Program-made: the position numbers and the translations under genes | From: Verrucomicrobiales bacterium | GTDB lineage: Bacteria; Verrucomicrobiota; Verrucomicrobiia; Verrucomicrobiales; DEV007 | Length of the DNA: 21,006 bases | Reading direction: 5' to 3' | Assembly (NCBI GenBank): GCA_013911195.1 | Contig: JACETS010000023.1 | Location: 1-21,006, forward strand | In this document: in pieces, positions 6,375 through 14,100 of the stretch | Numbering within the stretch: position 1 is the stretch's first letter | Layout of the letters: each line of letters begins with the position of its first letter | The notes under the pieces: generated by a model | Seen by the model: only the letters and a program-made list of their open reading frames with translations | Databases searched by the model: none | What the model was told of the DNA's origin: nothing

Positions 6375-8750
6375 ATGTATAATTTTATAACAAAATCCCG
6401 TCGCTTGCTGCTTGCAATCATTGCGATTCATATCGGCCTTTCATCGACAAAAGTAGAAGCTGAAACGATTAACTGGGTCAATGTTCCCATTGGAGAATTT
6501 GTGATTCCCAGATACGAGGCCATTAGCGGCAAGAGATTGATGGTTGATGGTTCCGTTTCAGGTTCCTCTATTACAATTAATTCTCAAATTGATATGGAAC
6601 CTGAGGAAGCAATTGAATTTATCAAAGGTTCTTTATTGTTGAATGGTTTTGCGATTATCGAGAAAGATGAGAAGACTGATGTTTTGATTAATGCTGCGGG
6701 TAAATCTCCTGTTGGAATAAAACTTGATCCTAGAATTTATCTCACTTCTGAGGATCTTCCTGAAGGAGATCGAATTGTTACTTATGTGATGAAGTTTGAT
6801 TATATTTCACCCGAAGATGCGTTGAGAGTTTTTCAAGTTGTTTCCAGACCGAATCCCTACAGTAGCATTGCTCCAGTTGCGAATGTTAATGCCATTGTTA
6901 TCACAGACAATGTTCCTCTTGTTAAAACTTTAGTTGAATTGAAAGATCAAATTGACGTGCCCGGCACGGGAGTTACTCCAGAGTCACTTGAATTGGTAAG
7001 GGCCGATGCCCAAGAGGTTGCAGCTTCCCTTAATGAAATTCTTCAAGCCCAGTCTAGTGGACGAAGTGGAGGTGGTTCTTCCAGTCCAAGAACTAATGTA
7101 GTTATTAGTCCAACTGGTAGAACTCCAGCCTCTGGCACACCGTCTCAGGCATCTCCTCAATCTGCTCCAGATGGAAATACAATACAGATTCAGGCAATCA
7201 CCAGAACGAATTCAATTTTAGTCATAGCTAGGCCAGTGGATATTGCTTATATCAGAAGTTTAGTTGAAATTTTTGATGCGCCTAGTCAGGTTGATAATTT
7301 TCTCAAGCGTGAGCTCAAATATATCCCTGTCATTGATTTCATCCCTGTTGCTACAAATGCTTTATCAAGATTTGTTGATGGAGGATCAGCTGGAGCCGGC
7401 CGAACCTCTAATACATCTAGAAGGACCTCATCAACAGCTTCAAGGACTGGTTCTACGGGCTTAACTGGTTCAAGTAGGGGAAGTTCCTCCAGAGGAACTA
7501 CTGGTGGATTTTCGGGTACTAGTAGAGGGGGAGGGCTTGGAGGAAGTAGCCTTTCAAGTCCATCAGAGCTTTCGGGTCCAGAATCAGTTCTTATTGGTAA
7601 CACCTTATTGATTGGGGATTCGCAGTTAAACAATATCGTTGTTTCGGGTCCACCTGAACAGCTTCGAATTATTGATCAGTTGTTGGATGAAATTGATATT
7701 CGCCCAAGACAAGTCTACATCAACGCCGTCATCGCTCAGGTTTCGCTTGGAGATGATATTAAGTTTGGTAAAGATCTTTTGAGGACAGTAGAAGAAATAA
7801 ATGTCGATGGCGAAAAAGTTAATGTTGCTGGAAGTTATAAAACGGCTACTAGCGGTGTGGGTGTGATTGATATTGCTAACCTGGCGGCTGTAGCAGATTC
7901 TTTCCCGACTCCTGACGGTCTAGGTGTATGGGCTCAAGTAGGTGATTATTTCAATGGGTATATTCAAGCCCTTGAAAGTACCAATAAATTTGAAGTCATT
8001 TCGAGACCTTTTGTTTTTACTGCAAATAATCAACTTGCCAGTATTGCCTCTGGTGAAAGAGTTGCGGTTCCTACCCAAAGTATCTCAAGTCTTGATGCGG
8101 GTGGAAATGTTTCTTCGAGTATAGGATTTGAGGAGGTTCTATTAAGACTCGATGTGGTTCCATTAATTAATTCCAAAGATGAAGTCACGCTAACCGTGTC
8201 ACAGGAGAACGAAAATATAACCGGTACCACAGTCATTGGAGGTAATGAGGTTCCTGATATCGCGACGCAACAATTTGAAACCACAGTTAGGTTACCGAAT
8301 AAAGCGATCGTTGTATTAGGAGGAATTATTCAAGAAGATGACAACGAGCTTAACACTGGATTACCTTTTCTTACTAAAATCCCAATAATTAAAAATATTG
8401 TAGGTTCGACTTCTAAAACAAAGAACAGAAGAGAGCTTTTAATATTCCTTCAGCCGCACATTATAGAAACTACTGATGATTTAGTTGAAAAAAATATTAA
8501 AGAAATTAGGGAAACTATTGTTGGAGAAGATGCGATTAAAGCAGGCAGCTCAGTACCAGAAATGGATCCCGCTTTGTTCCCAATGGGAAGAAAAGCTCTT
8601 CCTGGTAGTAGGGGTAAAGTTTTTGTTGAACCCCCTCTGCCTCAAGAAGAATCTTCTAAACCTCTATTAAAATCTAATCAAAGTGTCCCACCAAAGAAAA
8701 AGGGATTATTTAATAAATTATTCCGCAAAAAATCTGGAAAAGAATCTTAA
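6375..8750 (+). CDS. gspD: Type II secretion outer-membrane secretin GspD
   Basis: A 791-residue secretin that forms the outer-membrane channel for T2SS exoproteins. There is a signal peptide (about 1-29, cleavage near VEA|ET), then an N0 domain (about 30-105), N1 (about 130-196), and N2 and N3 (about 200-445). The C-terminal secretin barrel domain (about 445-700) has the 'VRLPNKAIVVLGGII' and 'GLPFLTKIPIIKNIVG' signatures and ends in 'ELLIFLQPHII'. Two low-complexity inserts break up the periplasmic part: Ser/Gly/Pro at about 226-268, and a longer Ser/Gly/Thr/Arg insert at about 337-400. The final 90 residues form a Pro- and Lys-rich tail. It is 46 bases after the previous gene and closes the operon. 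Family is certain. Confidence 0.97.
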   Translation: MYNFITKSRRLLLAIIAIHIGLSSTKVEAETINWVNVPIGEFVIPRYEAISGKRLMVDGSVSGSSITINSQIDMEPEEAIEFIKGSLLLNGFAIIEKDEKTDVLINAAGKSPVGIKLDPRIYLTSEDLPEGDRIVTYVMKFDYISPEDALRVFQVVSRPNPYSSIAPVANVNAIVITDNVPLVKTLVELKDQIDVPGTGVTPESLELVRADAQEVAASLNEILQAQSSGRSGGGSSSPRTNVVISPTGRTPASGTPSQASPQSAPDGNTIQIQAITRTNSILVIARPVDIAYIRSLVEIFDAPSQVDNFLKRELKYIPVIDFIPVATNALSRFVDGGSAGAGRTSNTSRRTSSTASRTGSTGLTGSSRGSSSRGTTGGFSGTSRGGGLGGSSLSSPSELSGPESVLIGNTLLIGDSQLNNIVVSGPPEQLRIIDQLLDEIDIRPRQVYINAVIAQVSLGDDIKFGKDLLRTVEEINVDGEKVNVAGSYKTATSGVGVIDIANLAAVADSFPTPDGLGVWAQVGDYFNGYIQALESTNKFEVISRPFVFTANNQLASIASGERVAVPTQSISSLDAGGNVSSSIGFEEVLLRLDVVPLINSKDEVTLTVSQENENITGTTVIGGNEVPDIATQQFETTVRLPNKAIVVLGGIIQEDDNELNTGLPFLTKIPIIKNIVGSTSKTKNRRELLIFLQPHIIETTDDLVEKNIKEIRETIVGEDAIKAGSSVPEMDPALFPMGRKALPGSRGKVFVEPPLPQEESSKPLLKSNQSVPPKKKGLFNKLFRKKSGKES

Positions 8751-8888
8751 AAATTACTTCAGATAGTTAAGCTTTCTTCACAATAAAGAAGTAACTTTTG
8801 ATGAATTTTAACAAAAAAAATTACAAAATTACTATTTTTATAGTATTTTAATGAAAATTTTGAGATCAGTTAATGTTACAAAATGGCT

Positions 8889-8900
8889 ACTGAATTCAGT
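8889..8900. promoter_or_regulatory. Perfect 12-bp palindrome ACTGAATTCAGT
   Basis: The sequence equals its own reverse complement and lies about 20-35 bases upstream of the candidate -35 of the 9002 gene, where an operator or activator site could sit. No regulator is identified and a single palindrome of this size can arise by chance. Confidence 0.25.
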
Positions 8901-8921
8901 GCCTAAAAAGACGAAAAAGTG

Positions 8922-8950
8922 TTGATCGATCCCATTCAAACCGTTAAATT
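8922..8950 (+). promoter_or_regulatory. Candidate sigma-70-type promoter for the 9002 gene
   Basis: TTGATC (8922-8927), then 17 bases, then TAAATT (8945-8950): four of six matches to each consensus hexamer. A start near 8957 would give a leader of about 45 bases. AT-rich surroundings make chance matches common. Confidence 0.3.
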
Positions 8951-9001
8951 ATATTAAATCAGTTATTTTAACTTTTAAAACAAACACCCACAAACACAGC
9001 C

Positions 9002-9964
9002 ATGAAAATAAAACTTACCCTTTTGGGAATCCTCGTAAGCATGGGCGTAGTTAGCGCTCAGACAGCAACAACTAAGCCAGTTGGATATCACACAGAAACT
9101 GCCAAAGGCAACTCATTCACCTTAATGGGTGTTAATGTAGGAAACGCAATTGCCGCAGCTGGTGAATTTGATGCTGATGCAGCTACTGATAACGACGCAG
9201 ATTTCACAGCTCTTCTTGATGAAGGAGTTAACTACACAGTCCAGAACATTACAACTGGTGCTGCTGGTTCAGTTACAGGATTCGATGCAACTTCACTCAC
9301 AACTGACCTTGCAGTAAGCTCAGGTGATTCATATGAAATTCGTGCTGACGTTACTGTAGGTTCTCTATTTGGTGCTGCTAACGAAGCAGGACTAGGAGCA
9401 GGTAACGCTTCTACAGCTGATGTAGTTTGGATTCCAACAGCTGATGGATTTTCACAAATCTTTTATGATGACGGAGTAGGATTCCCACCTCGTCCTGCAG
9501 GTTGGCGTGCAATTGGTGCAGGTGCTGCTGATCAGGCAGGTGCTTCTGTTCCTTTCACAGCAGGTATCTTTGTTCAGCGTCGTCAGGCAGCTGACCTTGA
9601 CATCGTTTTTGTAGGTCATGTTCGTACCGAAGCAACTTCATTTGGTATTGGTAGCGGATTCAACTTCATCAACCGTGTTCTTCCAGTAGGTGTTGCTCTT
9701 GCAGACACCGGACTTGAGAACTTTATCGCTAAAGGTAACAACGGTGCAGGTGACCTTGTTTGGAGCCCAGACGGCAACGGTGGATACGCACAGTATTATT
9801 ATACTGATGGCGGTGGATTCCCTCCAGCTTCTAAAGGATGGAAAGCTGTTGGAGCAGGTGATGCCGACAAAGGCGGTGAAACACTCGCTTCAGGTTACGC
9901 TATCCAGCGAAAAGGAGAAGCAGGTTCAGTTAGTGTTGCTATCCCTAACGGACTTGATCTCTAA
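9002..9964 (+). CDS. Secreted protein of the verrucomicrobial TIGR02597 type, internally duplicated
   Basis: A 320-residue exported protein of unknown function with a signal peptide (about 1-19, SA|QTA). After 'TATTKPVGY' it contains two related modules. Residues about 139-194 read 'ADVVWIP...GFSQIFYDDGVGFPP..GWRAIGAG.AD', and about 250-303 read 'GDLVWSP...GYAQYYYTDGGGFPP..GWKAVGAGDAD', each ending in a short 'G..(I/F)(V/I)QR' strand. This architecture matches my recollection of TIGR02597, an uncharacterised family known from Verrucomicrobia; that name is from memory. The repetitive codon choice (GGT, GCA, GCT) and the dedicated hairpins downstream suggest strong expression. It follows the T2SS operon and could be a T2SS-exported or cell-surface protein, which is inference only. 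Confidence 0.75.
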   Translation: MKIKLTLLGILVSMGVVSAQTATTKPVGYHTETAKGNSFTLMGVNVGNAIAAAGEFDADAATDNDADFTALLDEGVNYTVQNITTGAAGSVTGFDATSLTTDLAVSSGDSYEIRADVTVGSLFGAANEAGLGAGNASTADVVWIPTADGFSQIFYDDGVGFPPRPAGWRAIGAGAADQAGASVPFTAGIFVQRRQAADLDIVFVGHVRTEATSFGIGSGFNFINRVLPVGVALADTGLENFIAKGNNGAGDLVWSPDGNGGYAQYYYTDGGGFPPASKGWKAVGAGDADKGGETLASGYAIQRKGEAGSVSVAIPNGLDL

Positions 9965-9981
9965 GATAGACTGATTTAAGA

Positions 9982-9997
9982 GCGTCATTATTGACGC
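9982..9997 (+). other. Small hairpin GCGTCA-TTAT-TGACGC
   Basis: A perfect 6-base-pair stem with a TTAT loop, 18 bases after the stop of the 9002 gene and directly upstream of a larger hairpin. It may stabilise the 3' end of the mRNA or help termination. Confidence 0.5.
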
Positions 9998-10003
9998 GGC
10001 TGG

Positions 10004-10033
10004 TCCGCCTCACCAGGAAACTGGTGAGGCGGA
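10004..10033 (+). terminator. 13-bp hairpin with GAAA tetraloop downstream of the secreted-protein gene
   Basis: TCCGCCTCACCAG and CTGGTGAGGCGGA pair perfectly over 13 bases around a GAAA tetraloop (10017-10020). Only a weak T-rich stretch (TTGCGTTTATAATT) follows, so this is an imperfect intrinsic terminator or a strong 3'-end stabilising stem-loop. GC content is far above the surroundings. It is the only such element seen between this gene and the oxidoreductase gene. Confidence 0.75.
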
Positions 10034-10154
10034 TTGCGTTTATAATTCTCCATAAATTACAACTTGAATTTATTAAGCCTCAAAGATCGGCGCTCAATCT
10101 TGATTCGGCTAGGTAATCTTCACAAGTTCTTCAAAAATATTATCATATCAAAAA

Positions 10155-11537
10155 ATGAAAATTAATCGTCGTAATGCATTAAAAAAAACTGCTGGATCCC
10201 TAGGCCTTACTTTTATTCCATCCTATTTAGCTACTGGAGTCAGGGCTGAAGGAGACCCTCAGCCTCCGAGTAAGCGAATTAATTTAGGCTGTGTAGGTGT
10301 TGGAGGCCGAGCAGGTGGTGTCATTCCAGGTTTATGTAACAAAGGGAACGCACAACCAGTTGCATTTGCCGATGTGGATTATTCTGCAAGGAATGTAGAA
10401 AAAAACCTTAAACGTTGGCCAGGTGTAAAACAATATTCTGATTTTCGGGAGATGATGGATAAGTCAGGTAAGGATATTGATGCTGTTAGTATTGTTGTTC
10501 CGGATCACTCTCATTTTTGTGCAACGATTCTGGCCATGTCCATGGGTAAGCATGTATATGTTGAAAAACCTCTTACTCACTCATTTCAAGAGGCCGAATT
10601 GCTAATGAGGGCGGAAAAAAAGTTTAAAGTGGTTACTCAAATGGGCAATCAAGGTCATACCGGAACCGCATCAAACCAGTTTCGTGAGTGGGTAAAAAAA
10701 GGTGTTATTAAGAATGTTACACATGTCGATGCTTGGAAGGGACCGAGTTGTTTCTTTATGCAAAAGGATAAACGAATTAGTGAGTGGCCAAAAAGAGAAG
10801 AACAACCCAAAGGCATGAATTGGGATTTATGGCTTGGACCAGCTGAGTATCATCCCTTTAGCCGTATGTATCATACTTTTGAATGGCGGGGTTTTCATCC
10901 TTATGGGTCAGGAATGCTTGGAGATTGGGGATGCCATATTATTGATATGATACATCACTATTTAGATCTGGGATTGCCTACTGAGATAAAAGCGCAGCGT
11001 ATGGATGATCATAATAAAGTCATCTTCCCTCTCAATTCCCACATGCAATTTAAATTCCCGGCTCGTGGCAAGCATCCAGAATTGACACTTAATTGGAAAG
11101 ATGGAGTAAACTGTCAGGCTGAAGTTCCTAAAAAATATTGGGACAATCCTGAAAAACCACCTAGGCTTGGAGGAGCCGGCACGTTGTTTAAAGTTGAGGG
11201 GGAAGACTATATGATTCAACGTAATTCTCATGGCGGCAGTTCAAGATTATTCCCTTATGCCAAATCTAAAGATCTTGATTTAAAAACTGAAAATATTCGG
11301 GAAGATCATTTAGAATCTTTTGTTCAAGCATGTCTCGGAAATGGTAAGACATGGTCTCCTTTCAGCGTAGGTGGATTGCTTACTCAAGTTTTAACGCTTG
11401 GATGTATTGCTCAATACTTTAATCAAGATCTTGAGTTTGATCCCAAGACTCATCAGATTACAAATGACAAATTGGCTAACGAGCGACTTTCTATTCCTCC
11501 TCGTAAGGGATGGGAGGACTTTTACAAAATCCTTTAA
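10155..11537 (+). CDS. Tat-exported Gfo/Idh/MocA family oxidoreductase
   Basis: A 460-residue predicted NAD(P)-dependent dehydrogenase of the Gfo/Idh/MocA superfamily, which usually acts on sugars, inositols or their derivatives. The N-terminus carries a twin-arginine signal (RRNALKK, Arg5-Arg6) and hydrophobic stretch to about residue 30, so it is probably exported folded with cofactor. The Rossmann motif is 'GCVGVGGRAGG' (about 45-55); 'VEKPLT' (about 136-141) contains the conserved EKP lysine, and 'MGNQGHTG' follows near 163-170. A 'GSGMLGDWGCHIIDM' segment is typical of the secreted subgroup common in Planctomycetes and Verrucomicrobia. Substrate cannot be told. No partner gene is adjacent, and it appears monocistronic. 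Confidence 0.92.
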   Translation: MKINRRNALKKTAGSLGLTFIPSYLATGVRAEGDPQPPSKRINLGCVGVGGRAGGVIPGLCNKGNAQPVAFADVDYSARNVEKNLKRWPGVKQYSDFREMMDKSGKDIDAVSIVVPDHSHFCATILAMSMGKHVYVEKPLTHSFQEAELLMRAEKKFKVVTQMGNQGHTGTASNQFREWVKKGVIKNVTHVDAWKGPSCFFMQKDKRISEWPKREEQPKGMNWDLWLGPAEYHPFSRMYHTFEWRGFHPYGSGMLGDWGCHIIDMIHHYLDLGLPTEIKAQRMDDHNKVIFPLNSHMQFKFPARGKHPELTLNWKDGVNCQAEVPKKYWDNPEKPPRLGGAGTLFKVEGEDYMIQRNSHGGSSRLFPYAKSKDLDLKTENIREDHLESFVQACLGNGKTWSPFSVGGLLTQVLTLGCIAQYFNQDLEFDPKTHQITNDKLANERLSIPPRKGWEDFYKIL

Positions 11538-11558
11538 AGAACATGCCTATTTATTTGA

Positions 11559-11735
11559 ATTGTATCAATAATACTAAGTTTTAAGCCTAAAAATAGTATC
11601 ATTCCATTAGGAGTTACCATTGCGGAGAGTGATAATCTTATTGAATCGAAAAGAATAGAAGGGGAATTAACTCGAATCATTCAGATAACCAACACTAAGA
11701 AGTTGTATTGCTTTGAGCTTGAGCATAATAAATGA
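11559..11735 (+). pseudogene. Possible gene remnant: startless open frame
   Basis: The frame is open between a TGA at 11556 and the TGA at 11733, about 58 codons, with no ATG, GTG or TTG near its 5' end. The product includes 'GVTIAESDNLIESKRIEGEL' and continues with 'TRIIQITNTKKLYCFELEHN'. It has a balanced, protein-like composition unlike the poly-A/T sequence around it, suggesting the 3' end of a decayed gene. I recognise no family. Chance openness is a real alternative in AT-rich DNA. Confidence 0.25.
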
Positions 11736-11975
11736 TTTAATTTCTATCTCATAAAATTACATAAAAGATGGAAAATTTTGTAATAATCCAACTAATTCAT
11801 CAATTTTGTGAGTGAGCTCCATACATTTTTACTGTGAGGGTTACAATTTTGGCAAAAAAGGACATTTTTTTCCCGTAATAACCTTATTAAGAGTGACTTA
11901 CGTGATATTAAAGAAAACGAAAAAAAAGTCTAAAAATACTCGACTTGTTACCATCTGACTGTTATAAATGTATCA

Positions 11976-12000
11976 TACAAATATTTAATACGTATTTGTA
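11976..12000. promoter_or_regulatory. Inverted repeat TACAAATA-N9-TATTTGTA upstream of the PEP-CTERM gene
   Basis: Perfect 8-base arms (11976-11983 and 11993-12000) flank 9 bases. A second perfect palindrome, AATACGTATT (11987-11996), overlaps the right arm. The site ends 37 bases before the ATG at 12038, a position suited to an operator at or just after the promoter. No cognate regulator is in the window. Confidence 0.4.
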
Positions 12001-12037
12001 ATAAATATATTAAACAAAAACCCTACTAAAACTAACT

Positions 12038-12643
12038 ATGAAAACATTTTTTACAGCCACTATTGCATCTGTTCTCCTCGCAGGTATTGCTGCTGCAGGA
12101 ACAGTAAACTTCAGTAACTTTGGTTCTACTTGGGAAATCCAAGCGAGCGGAACTCCTATTAATGGAGGATTTGTTGCTGTCGGAACTGGTAGCGGCGTTG
12201 ATTTTTCTGACCCAGCTGCAGCTCAAACAGCTCTCGCAGCAAACTTCACACAGTTCGGAGCAGCTTCTGACTTCGGTGGTGCTGCTGCATTTAACCTAAA
12301 CGGTTTCTTCTCAGGTGTTGCTTCAGGTGACGGCGGAAGTGCTGATTTCAGTGGTAAGCCAATTTGGCTTGTTGGTGGAGACGGAACAGGAATCGCTGAT
12401 TCTGCTCATCTCTTCGTAATCGACACTGGTGCAACATTCGAAGCTGATGCACCACTCTTCGCTGCTAGCGTAGACGTTAATAGTGGAACTCCAGCACTCG
12501 GTGCTGCTGGTGGAACTGCAGTAGCCGCAGGCGTTGCAGGAGCTTTTCAAGCTGTACCAGTAGGTGTAGTCATTCCTGAGCCAGGCGTTTCAGTATTAGC
12601 ATTGTTTGCAGCTGGATTCCTCGCTCTTCGTAGACGTCGATAG
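12038..12643 (+). CDS. PEP-CTERM sorting-domain protein
   Basis: A 201-residue secreted protein. Signal peptide at about 1-20 (IAAA|GTV), then a low-complexity Gly/Ala/Ser/Asp-rich body. The C-terminus is a complete PEP-CTERM tripartite signal: 'IPEPG' (Pro180-Glu181-Pro182), a hydrophobic helix (about 184-197, SVLALFAAGFLAL) and RRRR at the end. In this family exosortase recognises the signal and removes the anchor, releasing or processing the protein at the cell surface, often in organisms making exopolysaccharide. The body starts 'VNFSNFGSTW', a type seen in verrucomicrobial PEP-CTERM proteins (recollection). No exosortase gene is in the window. It has its own inverted repeat upstream and terminator downstream, so it is monocistronic. 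Confidence 0.93.
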   Translation: MKTFFTATIASVLLAGIAAAGTVNFSNFGSTWEIQASGTPINGGFVAVGTGSGVDFSDPAAAQTALAANFTQFGAASDFGGAAAFNLNGFFSGVASGDGGSADFSGKPIWLVGGDGTGIADSAHLFVIDTGATFEADAPLFAASVDVNSGTPALGAAGGTAVAAGVAGAFQAVPVGVVIPEPGVSVLALFAAGFLALRRRR

Positions 12644-12714
12644 AAATTTGAGGGCTTTGACCCTCCAACTAAATAAACCCACACATAAACCTCTATAGTT
12701 AGTAGTTTTTGTTT

Positions 12715-12747
12715 AAGAGCTTCCGGGTAACCGGAAGCTCTTTTTTT
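12715..12747 (+). terminator. Strong intrinsic terminator after the PEP-CTERM gene
   Basis: AAGAGCTTCCGG (12715-12726) pairs perfectly with CCGGAAGCTCTT (12731-12742) around a GTAA loop, and a run of seven T (12741-12747) follows. This is a textbook Rho-independent terminator for the + strand. It lies between convergent genes; on the - strand the hairpin is not followed by a T-tract, so it probably serves mainly the PEP-CTERM gene. Confidence 0.95.
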
Positions 12748-12799
12748 ATGTCGATTAACAAAGGATAAGAAAGATAGAAGAATTATAGTTAATCAATTC

Positions 12800-14026
12800 C
12801 TAGAACCAATCATACTGAAGAATTTCCTTAAGCTCTACTTGGTTAATCTGATCGCTATCATCATTGAATTGAAGTTTTGCGATAACTCTTAATGGATCAG
12901 TGCTTGCTTCAGTCGATCTTAAAATAGATTCAGTGGGCTTCAGTTGATTTATAATGTCAGCCCCAAGGCTTGAATCTCTTTTTACGTAGGCAAATGTTTT
13001 AGATAGTTCATCATTCGGATAGCTAACCTCTAGGCATTGCCATATTGAATCGTTGTTATATAAATGAGCATAGTAGTCACCTAAATGTAAAGAAACTCTA
13101 AATGTTTGAGCTGCTTTCGGTTTTGTTGTTATAAAGTCAGACACTTTCATCATTTGATGTCCGAAAGAGACCTCCCAATTCATTTTAATCGATTCTTGTG
13201 TCTGCTCGAAAGCAAAGGTTCGGCTTCTCGCCTCATTTGAAATTTTTAGATTTAAAAGAATAATGAATTTCCCATTTATTTCGCGTTTAATGGAATATAG
13301 AATACCTTCATAGGATTCACCGCCAGGACCGTAAATGTCTTCATTAATTCGTGGCATTGTAATTTCTGGATGAAGTATTAAATCTTCTATTTTAATATCT
13401 TCTGAATTATCTAAAAAAGATTTTATGATATCCATACAAGTATCTCTTTCTTCATTGGTGAGATTGATGGAGATGTCTTTTATTACTTCTTCAAAAATAG
13501 GTTCAATGGAATTATTAGAAACTGATAAATCTCGGTCTATTGTCTTAAAACCTTTATAAATAATTGCACCTAAAAGGATAACCCCACTTCCGGTAAGAAT
13601 AGCCAACGAGCTACGAGTTAAAGTTTTGTAAGCTTTGGAATGAGTAGTGCCTTTTTTTGATCTTCTTCTGATCTTTCGAACTTCATTACCTGAAGAATCT
13701 TGAACGATAACAACTTCATTTTGATCATCGCCCTGATCCACTTCTTCAAGATCCCATCCTATAATCTTTCTTTTTTTTGAACTTTTTCTTTTCCGAATAC
13801 CTTTTTCCGGCGTTTCGGTTAATTTCTCAGCTTTTGCATATTGGTGTTCTTCTGAATGACTTTTGGAATCATTGCCAATATTAAAAGAACTTTGACAATA
13901 TGGACATGTAATTGATGAAGCTGTTTCGAGAATTTCTCTTTTTGCCTTAATCTGTTTTGAGCAATCTGGGCAAGTCGCTATTAACCAATCGTTATTCGAG
14001 GAGGAGGTTTGTTTTGGTTCACTCAT
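12800..14026 (-). CDS. Zinc-ribbon membrane protein, paralogue B (unknown function)
   Basis: A 408-residue protein of unrecognised function. Start is the ATG at 14026; a TTG just before it is less likely. An N-terminal zinc ribbon has Cys19-x2-Cys22 and Cys41-x2-Cys44. A Lys/Arg-rich stretch (about 76-92 and 117-131) precedes one membrane helix (about 139-159). The C-terminal 250 residues should be extracytoplasmic. This part is clearly related to the upstream gene (14101-15375): 'FLDNSEDI', 'WEVSFG', 'DFITTKP', 'DSIWQCLEV', 'FAYVKRDSS', 'NQVELKEIL' and 'DWF' all have counterparts in the same order. It is the last gene of the putative pbp unit, 74 bases after its paralogue. Zinc binding is inferred from the cysteines. 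Confidence 0.85.
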   Translation of the reverse strand: MSEPKQTSSSNNDWLIATCPDCSKQIKAKREILETASSITCPYCQSSFNIGNDSKSHSEEHQYAKAEKLTETPEKGIRKRKSSKKRKIIGWDLEEVDQGDDQNEVVIVQDSSGNEVRKIRRRSKKGTTHSKAYKTLTRSSLAILTGSGVILLGAIIYKGFKTIDRDLSVSNNSIEPIFEEVIKDISINLTNEERDTCMDIIKSFLDNSEDIKIEDLILHPEITMPRINEDIYGPGGESYEGILYSIKREINGKFIILLNLKISNEARSRTFAFEQTQESIKMNWEVSFGHQMMKVSDFITTKPKAAQTFRVSLHLGDYYAHLYNNDSIWQCLEVSYPNDELSKTFAYVKRDSSLGADIINQLKPTESILRSTEASTDPLRVIAKLQFNDDSDQINQVELKEILQYDWF

Positions 14027-14100
14027 CAAAGCAATTTTTAAGTAATAGTTCTAAAGAGATATAATGGTAGGCTAAAAAGTTTAATTTAAAATCGATAATA

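Larger units (their letters stand above)
8751..9001. other. AT-rich intergenic region between gspD and the secreted-protein gene
   Basis: This 251-base gap separates the T2SS operon from the next gene. I see no coding frame and no strong terminator after gspD; only a weak TTCTT/AAGAA pairing near 8773-8792. It holds a perfect 12-base palindrome (8889-8900) and a possible promoter (8922-8950). The last 40 bases form an A/C-rich leader without a Shine-Dalgarno sequence. Confidence 0.6.
11538..12037. other. 500-base intergenic region before the PEP-CTERM gene
   Basis: No gene with a normal start is visible here. The region contains a startless open frame of about 58 codons (11559-11735, listed separately), several poly-A/T tracts (for example 11855-11875), and an inverted repeat close to the PEP-CTERM gene (11976-12000). 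A long, AT-rich upstream region leaves room for regulatory sites of the PEP-CTERM gene. Confidence 0.6.

Noticed and set aside
7286..7633. Open frame of 115 codons on the - strand, Pro/Leu/Val-rich
   Set aside because: It is the antisense of the Ser/Gly-rich insert of gspD, whose skewed codons suppress stops on the other strand.
11845..11875. Possible sigma-54 promoter (TTGGCA...) upstream of the PEP-CTERM gene
   Set aside because: The required GC element at the right spacing (-12) is absent, and the site is too far upstream without other support.
12650..12665. Small hairpin GAGGG-N6-CCCTC after the PEP-CTERM stop
   Set aside because: Only 5 base pairs with no T-tract; the strong terminator at 12715-12747 explains the 3' end.
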